Assembly (NCBI RefSeq): GCF_002999235.1
Contig: NZ_CP027236.1
Coordinates: 992,001 to 1,056,000, forward strand
DNA: 64,000 nucleotides
DNA from: Actinomyces sp. oral taxon 897
GTDB taxonomy: Bacteria > Actinomycetota > Actinomycetes > Actinomycetales > Actinomycetaceae
Direction of reading: 5' to 3'
Made by a program: the position numbers and the translations under genes. Below, in pieces: positions 26,188 through 34,737 of this stretch; positions within the stretch are counted from its first letter, which is position 1; each line of letters opens with the position of its first letter. The notes beneath the pieces were generated by a model. That model ran no database searches, was not told where the DNA came from, and saw only the letters and a program-made list of their open reading frames with translations.

Positions 26188-27341
26188 TTGCTGCGTCCGC
26201 ACCCTGACACGGTGGTCCTGGGGGCGCGCCTGGGTGCGCTGGGCGGGCGGTGCACCCTGGCGACCGCTGCACTCCTGGGGGCCGCCGCCCTCATGACCGT
26301 CTACGGCTCCTCCCCCCTGGAGCTGCACGGGACGGCCCTGGGGGCGGCCTGCTCGTCCTGTCCGCCTCCACGGCGGCCGGGGCGGTACAGGTCTTCAGCT
26401 GGGACCTGCCCGCACCGGCACGCGCCTACCTGCGCTCCCGGGGCGTCGGGACGCCGACGCTGGTGGCCCTGCTCCTGGTGGGGACCAGCCCGGTCCACCT
26501 GTGCGCCGCGCTCCTGGTCCCCCGGGTCCTTGCCGCCAGGCCGTCCACCACCCTGGCGGTCACGGCGCTGCTGGCCCAGTACGTCCTGACCGCCGTCATC
26601 GGGGCCGCGTGGCTCACCAGGAGGAGGACGGGCAGGCTCCTGCCGTTCCCCTACCGGGCCGCCCGCCGTGCCGCGCCCTGCGCCCCGTCTCCCGCACCCG
26701 GTGCGGCCGTCACGAGGCAGGCGCACCGGACCCGCCCCCAGCCGGCCTGGCACGCGGCCCTGGGCCGGGGCGGGCGCCTCCCCCGCAGCCGGGTGGGGGC
26801 GACCCGCCTGCTCCTGCGTCGCACGGTGGGGGTGCCGGAGCTGGCGGTCCCGGTTATCGCGTGCCCCCTGGCCGGGGCCGCCCTGGCCGGGGCCGGCGTC
26901 CCGACCGCCACGGCCTGCTACGTGGTGGGCCTCCTGCCTGCCGCGGCGTTCTTCTCCACGCTGGCCCGCTACCAGACCGACCCCGCCTACCGGCTCCTGG
27001 CCACCCGCTACGCCCTGGATCCCACCGAGGTGGCCCGGGCGGGGGCGGCCCTGTCCCTGCCGGCGGCCGGGGCGGGCGCGGCCGCCGCCCTGCTGGCAGG
27101 GGCCTGGAGCCGGGCGGGACACCCCGCGGGGGTGCTCGACGTCGTCGGGGTCCTGGTGGTCGTGGTCCTGAGCCACCTCAGCCTGGGCCTGCTGACCACC
27201 CGTCACCTGCGTGGCCGCCACCTGCCGCTGCTGATCGACGTCGAGGTCATGGTCCTGTGCCTGCTGGCGCCGCTGACGATCCTGCTGGCGCTGACCGTCC
27301 TGGTCAGGATGCACCGCTCAGGAGGTGCCCGCCGTGCTTGA
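26188..27341 (+). CDS. ABC exporter membrane protein (ABC-2-like), with an apparent frameshift
   Basis: TTG 26188 follows GAGGAGGAGG. The N-terminal part (LLRPHPDTVVLGARL to HGTALG) is in one frame and the rest (GGLLVLSASTAAGAVQVFSW onward) in another. Adding one G to the G5 run at 26340-26344 restores a 384-residue protein with about eight to ten hydrophobic segments. The gene overlaps the start of the ATPase gene, so the two form a transporter. I do not recognise a specific substrate family. Pairing one permease with one DUF-like ATPase, and the leader peptide upstream, suggest export of a toxic compound or peptide. Confidence 0.7.
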
Positions 27342-28038
27342 GATCCGTGGCCTGACCATGCGCTACCGCGGTGGCGGCGGGGTCGGCCCGCTGGACCTGG
27401 TGGTGGAGGCCGGACAGGTCGCCGGCGTCGTCGGCCCCAACGGCGCGGGCAAGAGCACCCTGTTCAACCTGCTGGCAGGGGTGAGCAGGCCGCAGGGCGG
27501 CACCGTCCGCGTCCGCACGGCGCAGGGCGCCGCCACGGGCGGGCGCGTCCCCGCCCGCCTCCTGGGCTACCTGCCCCAGGACGTCCCCGACCTGCCCCGT
27601 CTGAGCGCGCTCGACCTGTGCGTCCTGGACTCCTGCATGCGCGGCCTGGACCTGGACGCCCAGGACCTGCGGGCCCACCTCCAGGCCTACGGCTGCGGCG
27701 CCCTGGTCCGGCGTCGGCTCGACTCGCTCTCCCGGGGCCAGGCCAGACGGGTCTACCTGGCGGCGGCCTTCCTGGGGGACCCGCCCGTCATCGTCCTGGA
27801 CGAGCCCACCAACGACCTGGACGTGGAGACCACGCTCGCCCTGTCCACCTGGGTCACCCAGGCCGCCGGACGCGGCAGCGCGGTCCTGGTCTCCAGCCAC
27901 GTCCTGGGGTTCCTGGACCGGATCTGCCACCACGTGACCCTGCTCAGGGACGGCCTGGCGGCCGCGACGCTGAGAGCCGGCCAGGAGGACACCGAGAGCG
28001 TCTACCGGAGGGTCTTCGCCCCGTGCCAGCTCCCCTAG
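27334..28038 (+). CDS. ABC transporter ATP-binding protein of the exporter
   Basis: 234 residues from GTG 27334, 8 nt after AGGAGG; GTG 27325 is an alternative. Walker A is GPNGAGKST, the signature is LSRGQARRV (a variant of LSGGQ), Walker B is VIVLDEPTNDLDVE, and the H-loop is VSSHVLGF. The start overlaps the permease stop by 8 nt, so translation is coupled. It energises the membrane protein encoded just upstream. Confidence 0.88.
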   Translation: MLEIRGLTMRYRGGGGVGPLDLVVEAGQVAGVVGPNGAGKSTLFNLLAGVSRPQGGTVRVRTAQGAATGGRVPARLLGYLPQDVPDLPRLSALDLCVLDSCMRGLDLDAQDLRAHLQAYGCGALVRRRLDSLSRGQARRVYLAAAFLGDPPVIVLDEPTNDLDVETTLALSTWVTQAAGRGSAVLVSSHVLGFLDRICHHVTLLRDGLAAATLRAGQEDTESVYRRVFAPCQLP

Positions 28039-28048
28039 GGGCGCGGCC

Positions 28049-28070
28049 CCGGGACGCCGCCCGCGTCCGG
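28049..28070 (+). terminator. Possible terminator of the exporter operon
   Basis: CCGGGACGC and GCGTCCGG pair with one bulge around CGCCC, 10 nt after the ATPase stop. It is plausible but short. Confidence 0.45.
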
Positions 28071-28225
28071 TGCGCGAGTCCCTGTCACGACAGGACGCGA
28101 AGCGCATAGACTCCCCCTGTCGTCTCCCACGACGACGCCACCCCGACCACCCGGCACCGCCGGGCGTGAACGGAAGCGGGGCGGGTCCCGCCGCCTCCAC
28201 CCCGTCAACCATGAAGGAGCATTAC

Positions 28226-29827
28226 GTGACCGAGCAGACGCAGCCCGAGACCGGGCTCGATCCCACCGCCACGTCCCAGACGGAGCCCGGCTCCGCCACC
28301 ACCCTTGAGAACACGGAGAGCACCGTGAGCACTGAGACCTCCTCCGGGGCAAGCCCCCAGACCCCCACCCCCCAGCCCACCGACACCACCAAGGCGCCTG
28401 CTGACAGCCTGCCGGCCGGCGACCAGGCCACCGGCGACGCCGAGCCCCCCGCCGCCGACCAGGCCGCCCAGGCACCTGCTACCTCGGACCAGGCCGCCCC
28501 GGACCAGGCCACCGGCCCGGCCGACAGCCCCAAGGACGGGCAGGCCAAGGCCCCCGCCCCCGCCACCCCCATCGACCCCCAGGAGGCGATGGACGCCGCC
28601 AAGTGGGGCCGCGTGGACGGCGAGGGGCGCGTCTACGTCCAGGACGGCGGCACCGAGCGGGAGGTCGGCCAGTTCGCCGACGCCCCCATTGCCGAGGCCA
28701 TGGCCTTCTACGTCCGCCGCTACCTGGACCTGAAGTCCACGGTGGTCCTCTTCGCCACCCGCCTGCCCCAGCTCTCCGTGCGTGAGATCGACTCCACGCT
28801 CAAGACCATTGAGGAGTCCCTGGTGGCCCCGGCCGCCGTGGGCGACCTGGACGGCCTGCGCGCCCGCTTCCACGCCCTCAAGGCCGTGGCCGCCGAGCGC
28901 CGTGAGGCCGTGGCCGCCGAGAGGGCCGCCGCCAAGGAGCAGGCCCTTAAGGAGCGCACCGCGATCGTGGAGCGCGCCGAGGCCATTAGCGCCCAGGACC
29001 CCGCCCGCACCCAGTGGAAGAACTCCGGGGCCGAGCTGCGCGAGCTCCTGGAGACGTGGAAGAGCGCCCAGCGCCGCGGACCGCGCCTGGACCGCCCCAC
29101 CGAGGACGCCCTGTGGAAGCGCTTCAGCCACGCCCGCACCACCTTCGACCGCCACCGCCGCCAGTTCTTCAGCGAGCTCGACGCCAAGCAGGCCCAGGTC
29201 AAGGCCGCCAAGGAGGCCCTCATCAGGCGGGCCGAGGAGCTCCAGCACTCCACGGACTGGGCGGGCACGTCCGCGGCCTACCGCGGCCTCATGGAGGAGT
29301 GGAAGAAGGCTGGACGCGCCTCGCGCAAGGAGGACGACGCCCTGTGGGCCCGCTTCCGGGCCGCCCAGCAGGTCTTCTACGACGCCCGCCGGGCCAAGGA
29401 CGAGGCCACCGACGCCGAGTTCGCCGAGAACCTGCGGGTCAAGGAGGCCCTGGTGGCCAAGGCCGAGGCGCTCCTGCCGGTCAAGAACGTCAAGGCCGCC
29501 AAGCGGGCCCTGCGTCCTATCCAGGACGCCTGGGAGGAGGCCGGGCGCGTGCCGCGCGGGGCCGTGCGCCGTATCGAGGGCCGCATGCGTGCCGTCGAGG
29601 ACGCCATCCGCGAGGCGGAGAACGCCGAGTGGCGCCGCACCGACCCCGAGACCAAGGCCCGCGCCGAGGGCCTGGCCGGCCAGCTCCAGGACTCCATCGC
29701 CAACCTGGAGAAGGACCTCGCGGCCGCGCAGGCCGCCGGGGACACCAAGAAGGTCGCCGAGGCCGAGGCCGCCCTGACGGCCCGCCGCGCCTGGCTCGAC
29801 CAGGTCCTGCGCTCCGCCCGGGCCTGA
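28226..29827 (+). CDS. DUF349 domain protein
   Basis: 533 residues from GTG 28226, 6 nt after AAGGAG; ATG 28211 would add five residues. The first 115 residues are a disordered Thr/Pro/Ala/Gln-rich tail (DQA and TPQP repeats). Next comes a conserved AAKWGRVDGEGRVYVQDGGTEREVGQF segment, then several DUF349 helical repeats with the W-K-G/A pattern (LLETWKSAQRRGPRLD, LMEEWKKAGRASRKEDDALWARFRAAQ), and a coiled-coil C-terminus. Highly charged and cytosolic. DUF349 proteins are common in actinobacteria; their role is unclear. A strong hairpin ends the gene. Confidence 0.85.
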   Translation: MTEQTQPETGLDPTATSQTEPGSATTLENTESTVSTETSSGASPQTPTPQPTDTTKAPADSLPAGDQATGDAEPPAADQAAQAPATSDQAAPDQATGPADSPKDGQAKAPAPATPIDPQEAMDAAKWGRVDGEGRVYVQDGGTEREVGQFADAPIAEAMAFYVRRYLDLKSTVVLFATRLPQLSVREIDSTLKTIEESLVAPAAVGDLDGLRARFHALKAVAAERREAVAAERAAAKEQALKERTAIVERAEAISAQDPARTQWKNSGAELRELLETWKSAQRRGPRLDRPTEDALWKRFSHARTTFDRHRRQFFSELDAKQAQVKAAKEALIRRAEELQHSTDWAGTSAAYRGLMEEWKKAGRASRKEDDALWARFRAAQQVFYDARRAKDEATDAEFAENLRVKEALVAKAEALLPVKNVKAAKRALRPIQDAWEEAGRVPRGAVRRIEGRMRAVEDAIREAENAEWRRTDPETKARAEGLAGQLQDSIANLEKDLAAAQAAGDTKKVAEAEAALTARRAWLDQVLRSARA

Positions 29828-29857
29828 AACACGCCGGGAGGGCGGGGCAGCCGTCCC

Positions 29858-29891
29858 GTGGACGCCGCCACCCTAGAGTGGCGGCGTCCAC
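29858..29891 (+). terminator. Strong hairpin terminator after the DUF349 gene
   Basis: GTGGACGCCGCCAC (29858-29871) and GTGGCGGCGTCCAC (29878-29891) form a perfect 14-bp stem with the 6-nt loop CCTAGA, 30 nt after the stop. Confidence 0.85.
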
Positions 29892-29933
29892 GTCTTCAGC
29901 CCCGATTCGGCTCGACTCGGCTGCACCACAGAC

Positions 29934-29952
29934 TACTATGGTCCATAATGGA
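29934..29952 (+). promoter_or_regulatory. Promoter/operator of the AbiEi-like gene
   Basis: TACTAT (29934-29939) fits a TANNNT -10 box, and TCCATAATGGA (29942-29952) is an 11-bp palindrome just before ATG 29955. A palindrome at the start site would suit autorepression by the winged-helix-type protein encoded next. Confidence 0.4.
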
Positions 29953-29954
29953 AC

Positions 29955-30557
29955 ATGGTCAAAAGAAGTTCTACCAGGTCGTCAACTATTGACGAGTTGT
30001 TGTCAGCTCCCGGTCCTGAGCCGATCCTGCAGCCTCCCTCCACGCGCGAGACCTGTCTGCTGCGCTGTGAGCACCTGGACGCCAGGCTGTTCATAGCGGT
30101 CCTGGGGCGGCGCTACCCGGCGGACACCGTCGCCACCCCCGGGCAGCGGGCACGGGTGGCCGCCCAGGGCCTGCCGGGCGTGCCCGTCCTGAGCGAGGCG
30201 ACGGCGCTGTGGGTCCACACCGGCCTCAGGCCCCCGTGGCTGGCGGCCCTGGACGGCACCGGGGGCCTGCCCCGCTACCCGCGTGGCTCCTGGGGCCCGG
30301 GCTCCCCACGCCGCTCGTTCCGCAGCTCGGACCTGACGACCATCGAGGGGGTCAGGTGCTGCACCCTGGCACGCACCGCCGTCGACGCCGCCCGCCTGGC
30401 CCCGCCCGCCACGGCGGTCACCGCCGTGCTGGCGGCGCGCAGGGCCGACACGCCCCGGTGGGAGATGTACCTGGCCCTGAGCCACTGCCACGGCGACTCC
30501 AGCCGGGGTACCGCCCGGGCCCGGGAGCTCATTGAGAGCGTCTGGAACCTGGGCTGA
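29955..30557 (+). CDS. AbiEi-family antitoxin-like protein, short form without nuclease domain
   Basis: 200 residues. The pattern SEATALWVHTGL...RSSDLTTIEGVRCCTLARTAVDAARL matches the actinobacterial AbiEi-like family, where the segment usually reads 'dGlpvTsparTavDlaR'. Many relatives are about 300 residues with a C-terminal Vsr/DUF559 nuclease-like domain; here the protein ends before it. No AbiEii-type toxin gene is adjacent. It may be an autoregulatory orphan antitoxin or a remnant. It is flanked by terminators and convergent with relA. Confidence 0.65.
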   Translation: MVKRSSTRSSTIDELLSAPGPEPILQPPSTRETCLLRCEHLDARLFIAVLGRRYPADTVATPGQRARVAAQGLPGVPVLSEATALWVHTGLRPPWLAALDGTGGLPRYPRGSWGPGSPRRSFRSSDLTTIEGVRCCTLARTAVDAARLAPPATAVTAVLAARRADTPRWEMYLALSHCHGDSSRGTARARELIESVWNLG

Positions 30558-30572
30558 GGTCCTGCGCCGCCG

Positions 30573-30605
30573 GGCCGGAGGCCCCGGCCGCCCCACCCGG
30601 GGTGG
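30573..30605. terminator. Tandem hairpins between convergent AbiEi-like and relA genes
   Basis: GGCCGG/CCGGCC (30573-30589), then CCACCC-GG-GGTGG (30593-30605), in the 52-bp convergent gap. They can terminate either strand. Confidence 0.55.
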
Positions 30606-30609
30606 CCGC

Positions 30610-32955
30610 TCAGGCGCCCTGGGCGGTCTCGCGCGGACGCCTCACCGAGGCCGCGCAGCGCCGCGCCTCGTAGACGCCGTCGATCTTGCGCAGGGCGGCC
30701 AGCGTGTCGTCCAGGTGGGTGGCGGCCGCCAGCTCCACCACGAAGCGCCCGGTCATGACCCGGTCGCGCCCGGTGGAGACCCTGGCGCTCACGAGGTCGA
30801 CGTGGTTGTCCGCCAGGGCGCGCGTCACGTCGGCCAGCAGGCCGCCCCGGTCCAGGGCCTCGACCTCCAGCTGCACCAGGTAGGCCACGGCGGCGTGGGA
30901 GGCCCAGGAGACGTTGACCAGGCGCTCGGGCTCGTTGGCGAGCTGCTCGACGTTCTGGCAGTCGGAACGGTGGACGCTAATACCCGAGCCGCGGGTGACG
31001 AAGCCGATAATGGGGTCCCCGGGCATGGGGGTACAGCAGCGTGCGAGCTTGACGTAGACGTCCCCCGCCTCCATGCCCTCCACCACGACGCCGGAGTCGG
31101 CGGTGGTGCGCCGGTGGCCCGGCGCGGTCCTGGTGGGCAGGACCGCCTCAGCCAGGGTCTCCTCGGCACCCGCCTCCCCGCCCATGGCGGACACCAGGGT
31201 GTCCACCACGTGCTGGGCGGAGACGTGGCCCTGCCCGACGGCGGCGTAGAGGCCGTCGATGTCGGACTTGTCCAGGGTCTTGGCCACGTCCATGAGGGAC
31301 TCGTGGCTCATGAGGCGCTGAATGGGCAGGTTCTGCTTGCGCATGGCCCGCGCGATCGCGCCCCGGCCCTCCTCAATGGCCTCTTCACGGCGCTCCTTGG
31401 AGAACCACGCCCGGATCTTGTTGCGGGCCCGGGTGGAGCGGACGAAGGACAGCCAGTCCCGGCTGGGGCCCGCCCCCTGGGCCTTGGAGGTGAAGACCTC
31501 CACGGAGTCACCGTTCTCCAGGCGGGTGTCCAGGGGCACCAGGCGGCCGTTGACCCGTGTGCCCACGGTGCGGTGGCCCACCTCGGTGTGGACCGCGTAG
31601 GCGAAGTCCACCGGCGTCGACCCCTCCGGCAGGGCCAGGACGTCGCCCTTGGGGGTAAAGACGTAGACCTGGCCACCGGACATCTCAAAACGCAGGGAGT
31701 CCAGGAAGTCGGCCGGGTCCTGGGTCTCCTTCTGCCAGTCCACGAGCTGGCGCAGCCAACCCATCTCGGCCCCGGAGGACTCCCTCGAGGCCCCTGGCAG
31801 CGGGGAGGGGCCGGTGGCGTTGGGGTCCTCCTTGTACTTCCAGTGGGCGGCCACCCCGTACTCGGCCATACGGTGCATCTCGTGGGTGCGTATCTGGATC
31901 TCCACCGGGTTGCCGCCCGGTCCCACCACGGTGGTGTGGAGGGACTGGTAGAGGTTGAACTTGGGTACCGCGATGTAGTCCTTGAAACGTCCCGACATAG
32001 GGGTCCAGCGCGAGTGGAGCGCGCCGAGCACGGCGTAGCAGTCCTGGACGGTGTCCACAATGACCCTCACCGCCACGAGGTCGTAGATGTCGGCGAAGTC
32101 CTTCCCCCGCACGATCATCTTCTGGTAGATCGAGTAGTAGTGCTTGGGGCGCCCGGTGACCATGCCCTTGATCTTGTTGGTGCGCAGCTCCTCCTCGATC
32201 TGGAGCCGTACCTGACGCAGGTACTCCTCGCGTGCCGGGGAGCGCTCGGCCACCATGTGCTCGATCGTGTCGTAGACACCGGGGTAGAGGGCCTTGAAGG
32301 AGCGGTCCTCCAGCTCCCACTTAATGGTGTTCATGCCCAGGCGGTGGGCCAGGGGGGCGTAGATCTCCAGGGTCTCCTTGGCCTTGCGGGCGGCGTTCTC
32401 GGCCGGGACGTACTTCCAGGTGCGGGCATTGTGGAGACGGTCGCTCAGCTTAATGAGCAGCACGCGGATGTCCTTGGACATGGCCACGATCATCTTGCGC
32501 ACCGTCTCGGCCTGGGCCGCGTCCCCGTACTGGAGCTTGTCGAGCTTGGTGACCCCGTCCACCAGGAGGGTGATCTCGTCACCGAAGTCGGCCCGCAGGT
32601 CCTCCAGGGTGTAGTCGGTGTCCTCCACGGTGTCGTGCAGGAGGGCGGCCGCCAGGGTCTGGGAGGTCATGCCCAGCTCGGCCAGGATGGTGGCCACGGC
32701 GACCGGGTGGGTGATGTAGGGCTCCCCGGACTTGCGGAACTGCCCCGTGTGCGCCTTGCTGGCCACCTCGTAGGCGCGCACAATGAGGCTGGTGTCGGCC
32801 TTGGGGTGGTTGGCCCGCAGCGCCCGCAGGAGCGGCTCGATAGCAGGCGGTGTGGAGTGCCCTCGGGAGCCGAACCAGGCCAGGCGGCTACGAACCCGCG
32901 AGCCGGGGACGACGGCGTCGCCACCGGTCTCCGGAAGGGTCTTCGTCTCCGTCAT
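30610..32955 (-). CDS. relA: Bifunctional (p)ppGpp synthetase/hydrolase RelA/SpoT (Rel)
   Basis: 781 residues. The HD hydrolase domain includes HDTVEDTDYTLEDL and LIKLSDRLHNARTW. The synthetase domain includes KRHYSIYQKM-like KHYYSIYQKMIVRGKDFADIYDLVAVRVIV and YQSLHTTVVGP. A TGS domain (VFTPKGDVLALPEGSTPVDFAYAVHTEVG) and a C-terminal ACT domain (about 690-770) follow. All parts needed for a bifunctional actinobacterial Rel are present. It sets the alarmone level in the stringent response. ATG 32955 is chosen because TACAAT lies 6 nt upstream, suggesting a leaderless mRNA; a weak AGGG is also adjacent. It lies downstream of secD-secF-apt, as in other actinobacteria. Confidence 0.97.
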   Translation of the reverse strand: MTETKTLPETGGDAVVPGSRVRSRLAWFGSRGHSTPPAIEPLLRALRANHPKADTSLIVRAYEVASKAHTGQFRKSGEPYITHPVAVATILAELGMTSQTLAAALLHDTVEDTDYTLEDLRADFGDEITLLVDGVTKLDKLQYGDAAQAETVRKMIVAMSKDIRVLLIKLSDRLHNARTWKYVPAENAARKAKETLEIYAPLAHRLGMNTIKWELEDRSFKALYPGVYDTIEHMVAERSPAREEYLRQVRLQIEEELRTNKIKGMVTGRPKHYYSIYQKMIVRGKDFADIYDLVAVRVIVDTVQDCYAVLGALHSRWTPMSGRFKDYIAVPKFNLYQSLHTTVVGPGGNPVEIQIRTHEMHRMAEYGVAAHWKYKEDPNATGPSPLPGASRESSGAEMGWLRQLVDWQKETQDPADFLDSLRFEMSGGQVYVFTPKGDVLALPEGSTPVDFAYAVHTEVGHRTVGTRVNGRLVPLDTRLENGDSVEVFTSKAQGAGPSRDWLSFVRSTRARNKIRAWFSKERREEAIEEGRGAIARAMRKQNLPIQRLMSHESLMDVAKTLDKSDIDGLYAAVGQGHVSAQHVVDTLVSAMGGEAGAEETLAEAVLPTRTAPGHRRTTADSGVVVEGMEAGDVYVKLARCCTPMPGDPIIGFVTRGSGISVHRSDCQNVEQLANEPERLVNVSWASHAAVAYLVQLEVEALDRGGLLADVTRALADNHVDLVSARVSTGRDRVMTGRFVVELAAATHLDDTLAALRKIDGVYEARRCAASVRRPRETAQGA

Positions 32956-32961
32956 CCCTGT

Positions 32962-32967
32962 ATTGTA
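32962..32967 (-). promoter_or_regulatory. -10 box of a probable leaderless relA transcript
   Basis: TACAAT on the minus strand ends 6 nt before ATG 32955, so the expected transcription start falls at the start codon. No clear -35 box is visible. Confidence 0.55.
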
Positions 32968-33054
32968 CCGGCGCCGTGGCCGACCCACCTCCCGGGGCGG
33001 GGGCGCACGGGCAGGGCCGGTGGCGCCCGGGGCGCCCGGGCACGTCCCCACGGG

Positions 33055-33085
33055 GCCCGCGCCGGACGCCGTCCCCGGCACGGGC
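33055..33085 (-). terminator. Hairpin terminator of the secD-secF-apt operon
   Basis: GCCCG and CGGGC arms (33055-33059/33081-33085) enclose an inner CCGGAC...GTCCCCGG stem, immediately after the apt stop codon on the minus strand. Confidence 0.6.
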
Positions 33086-33637
33086 TCAGAAGATGACGAC
33101 GGACTCCACCTCGCGCCCCCTGAGCCTGTCCCGACCGCCCAGGCCGCTGAGCTCCATGAGCATGCAGACGGACTCCACCCGCCCACCGGCCTGCTCAATG
33201 AGGGCCACCGAGGCCGCGGCGGTGCCCCCGGTGGCCAGGACGTCGTCGATCACCAGGACACGGCTGCCCCCCACCACCGAGTCCGGGCGCAGCTCCATAC
33301 GCGCCGTGCCGTACTCCAGGGCGTAGTCCATGCCGATGACCGGGCCGGGGAGCTTGCCGCCCTTGCGCACGGTGAGCATGCCGATCCCCAGGTTCACGGC
33401 CAGGGGGGCGGCCAGGACGAAGCCGCGTGACTCCAGCCCGGCCACGGCGTCGACGCGCCCCCTGTAGTGGGCGGCGAGGCCGTCAATGAGGGCGGCGAAG
33501 GCCCGGCCGTCAGCCAGCAGCGGGGTGATGTCGCGGAAGAGGACCCCGGGCTCGGGGAAGTCCGGGATCTCCCGCAGGTGGTCCAGGACCAGCTCGGTCA
33601 GGCCCGCGGGGATACTGGGTGAGGACTGCGGGCTCAT
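33086..33637 (-). CDS. apt: Adenine phosphoribosyltransferase
   Basis: Salvages adenine to AMP using PRPP. 183 residues with the PRPP-binding motif VLVIDDVLATGGTAAA and the family N-terminus REIPDFPEPGVLFRDITPLL. AVAGLESRGFVLAAPLA is also typical. ATG 33637 follows GGAGGAGGCGC and overlaps the secF stop by 4 nt (ATGA), so translation is coupled. The secDF-apt-relA order is conserved in actinobacteria. Confidence 0.95.
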   Translation of the reverse strand: MSPQSSPSIPAGLTELVLDHLREIPDFPEPGVLFRDITPLLADGRAFAALIDGLAAHYRGRVDAVAGLESRGFVLAAPLAVNLGIGMLTVRKGGKLPGPVIGMDYALEYGTARMELRPDSVVGGSRVLVIDDVLATGGTAAASVALIEQAGGRVESVCMLMELSGLGGRDRLRGREVESVVIF

Positions 33638-34737
33638 GAGCGCCTCCTCCTTCTCCTGGGCTGGGCTCCCTGGCCGAGGTGGTGCCCGGGTGTGCTGGGG
33701 GCGGCCGCGGGGGCGGCCAGGACGGCGGCGCGCGCCTCCTCGTCGTCCCCGGCCTCCTCCAGGCGGTCCTGCCGGGTCTCGGCCACGCGCCTGGCCTGCT
33801 CCCGTACCCCCTTCTCCCGGCTGCGCAGGTCGACGAGCATGGGGGTGGCCAGGAAGATGGAGGACAGCGTCCCGGCGATCATGCCGATGAACAGGGTCAG
33901 GGCGATGTCGCGCAGCGTGCCGGCGCCCAGGATGAAGGCGCCCACGAAGAGCAGGCTGGCCACGGGCAGGACGCCGACCACCGAGGTGTTGACCGAGCGG
34001 ACAAAGGTCTGGTTGACGGCGAGGTTGGCCAGCTCGGCGTAGGTCGAACGGGTCTGGGACTCGTAGTTGGCGGTGTTCTCCCGGATCTTGTCGAAGACCA
34101 CGACCGTGTCGTACAGGGAGTACCCCAGGATCGTGAGCACCCCGATAATGGTGGCCGGTGTGACCTCGAAACCGCTCAGGGCGTAGATGCCCACCGTCAT
34201 AATAATGTCGTGGACCAGGGCCGCCAGGGCCGCCACCGCCATCTTCCAGGTCCTGAAGTAGGCCCAGATGAGGGCGCCCACCAGGAGGAAGAAGATGACC
34301 AGGCCGCGCAGCGCCTTGGCGGTGACGTCCGAGGACCAGGTCGGGCCGATGGTCGTGGCCGAGACGTCCGCGCCGTCCACCCCGTAGGCCTTGCCCAGCT
34401 CGGCGCTGAGGGTCTCCAGGCGGGTCTTGTCCAGCTCGGTGGTCTGCACCCGCACCGAGGAGGAGCCCATGGTGGTCACCGAGGCGCCGTCGGACAGGCC
34501 CTGCTCCTTGAGGACGTCGTTGGCCGGGCCCTCGGTGGGGTTCGCGACGCCGGTGACGGTCACCTCCGAGCCGCCCTTGAAGTCGATGCCCGGGTTGAGG
34601 CCGACCAGCCCCACCAGCAGCACGGAGACCACGATGGCCGCCCCCGCGACGCAGTACCACAGGCGCCGCCTGGGCACGAAGGGGATGGAGGCCCTTCCGG
34701 AGTAGAGCTCGTTACCGAGCACGGCGAGGGACTTCAC
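33634..34737 (-). CDS. secF: Protein-export membrane protein SecF
   Basis: 367 residues, GTG start overlapping the secD stop by 4 nt. It has six membrane segments, a periplasmic loop after the first helix containing GLNPGIDFKGGSEVTV, and the cytoplasmic-side motifs typical of SecF (GYSLYDTVVVFDKIREN; LATPMLVDLRSREK). It acts with SecD and YajC to drive late steps of Sec export using the proton-motive force. The C-terminus after RSREKGVREQARR is an extended charged tail. Confidence 0.95.
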   Translation of the reverse strand: MKSLAVLGNELYSGRASIPFVPRRRLWYCVAGAAIVVSVLLVGLVGLNPGIDFKGGSEVTVTGVANPTEGPANDVLKEQGLSDGASVTTMGSSSVRVQTTELDKTRLETLSAELGKAYGVDGADVSATTIGPTWSSDVTAKALRGLVIFFLLVGALIWAYFRTWKMAVAALAALVHDIIMTVGIYALSGFEVTPATIIGVLTILGYSLYDTVVVFDKIRENTANYESQTRSTYAELANLAVNQTFVRSVNTSVVGVLPVASLLFVGAFILGAGTLRDIALTLFIGMIAGTLSSIFLATPMLVDLRSREKGVREQARRVAETRQDRLEEAGDDEEARAAVLAAPAAAPSTPGHHLGQGAQPRRRRRRS

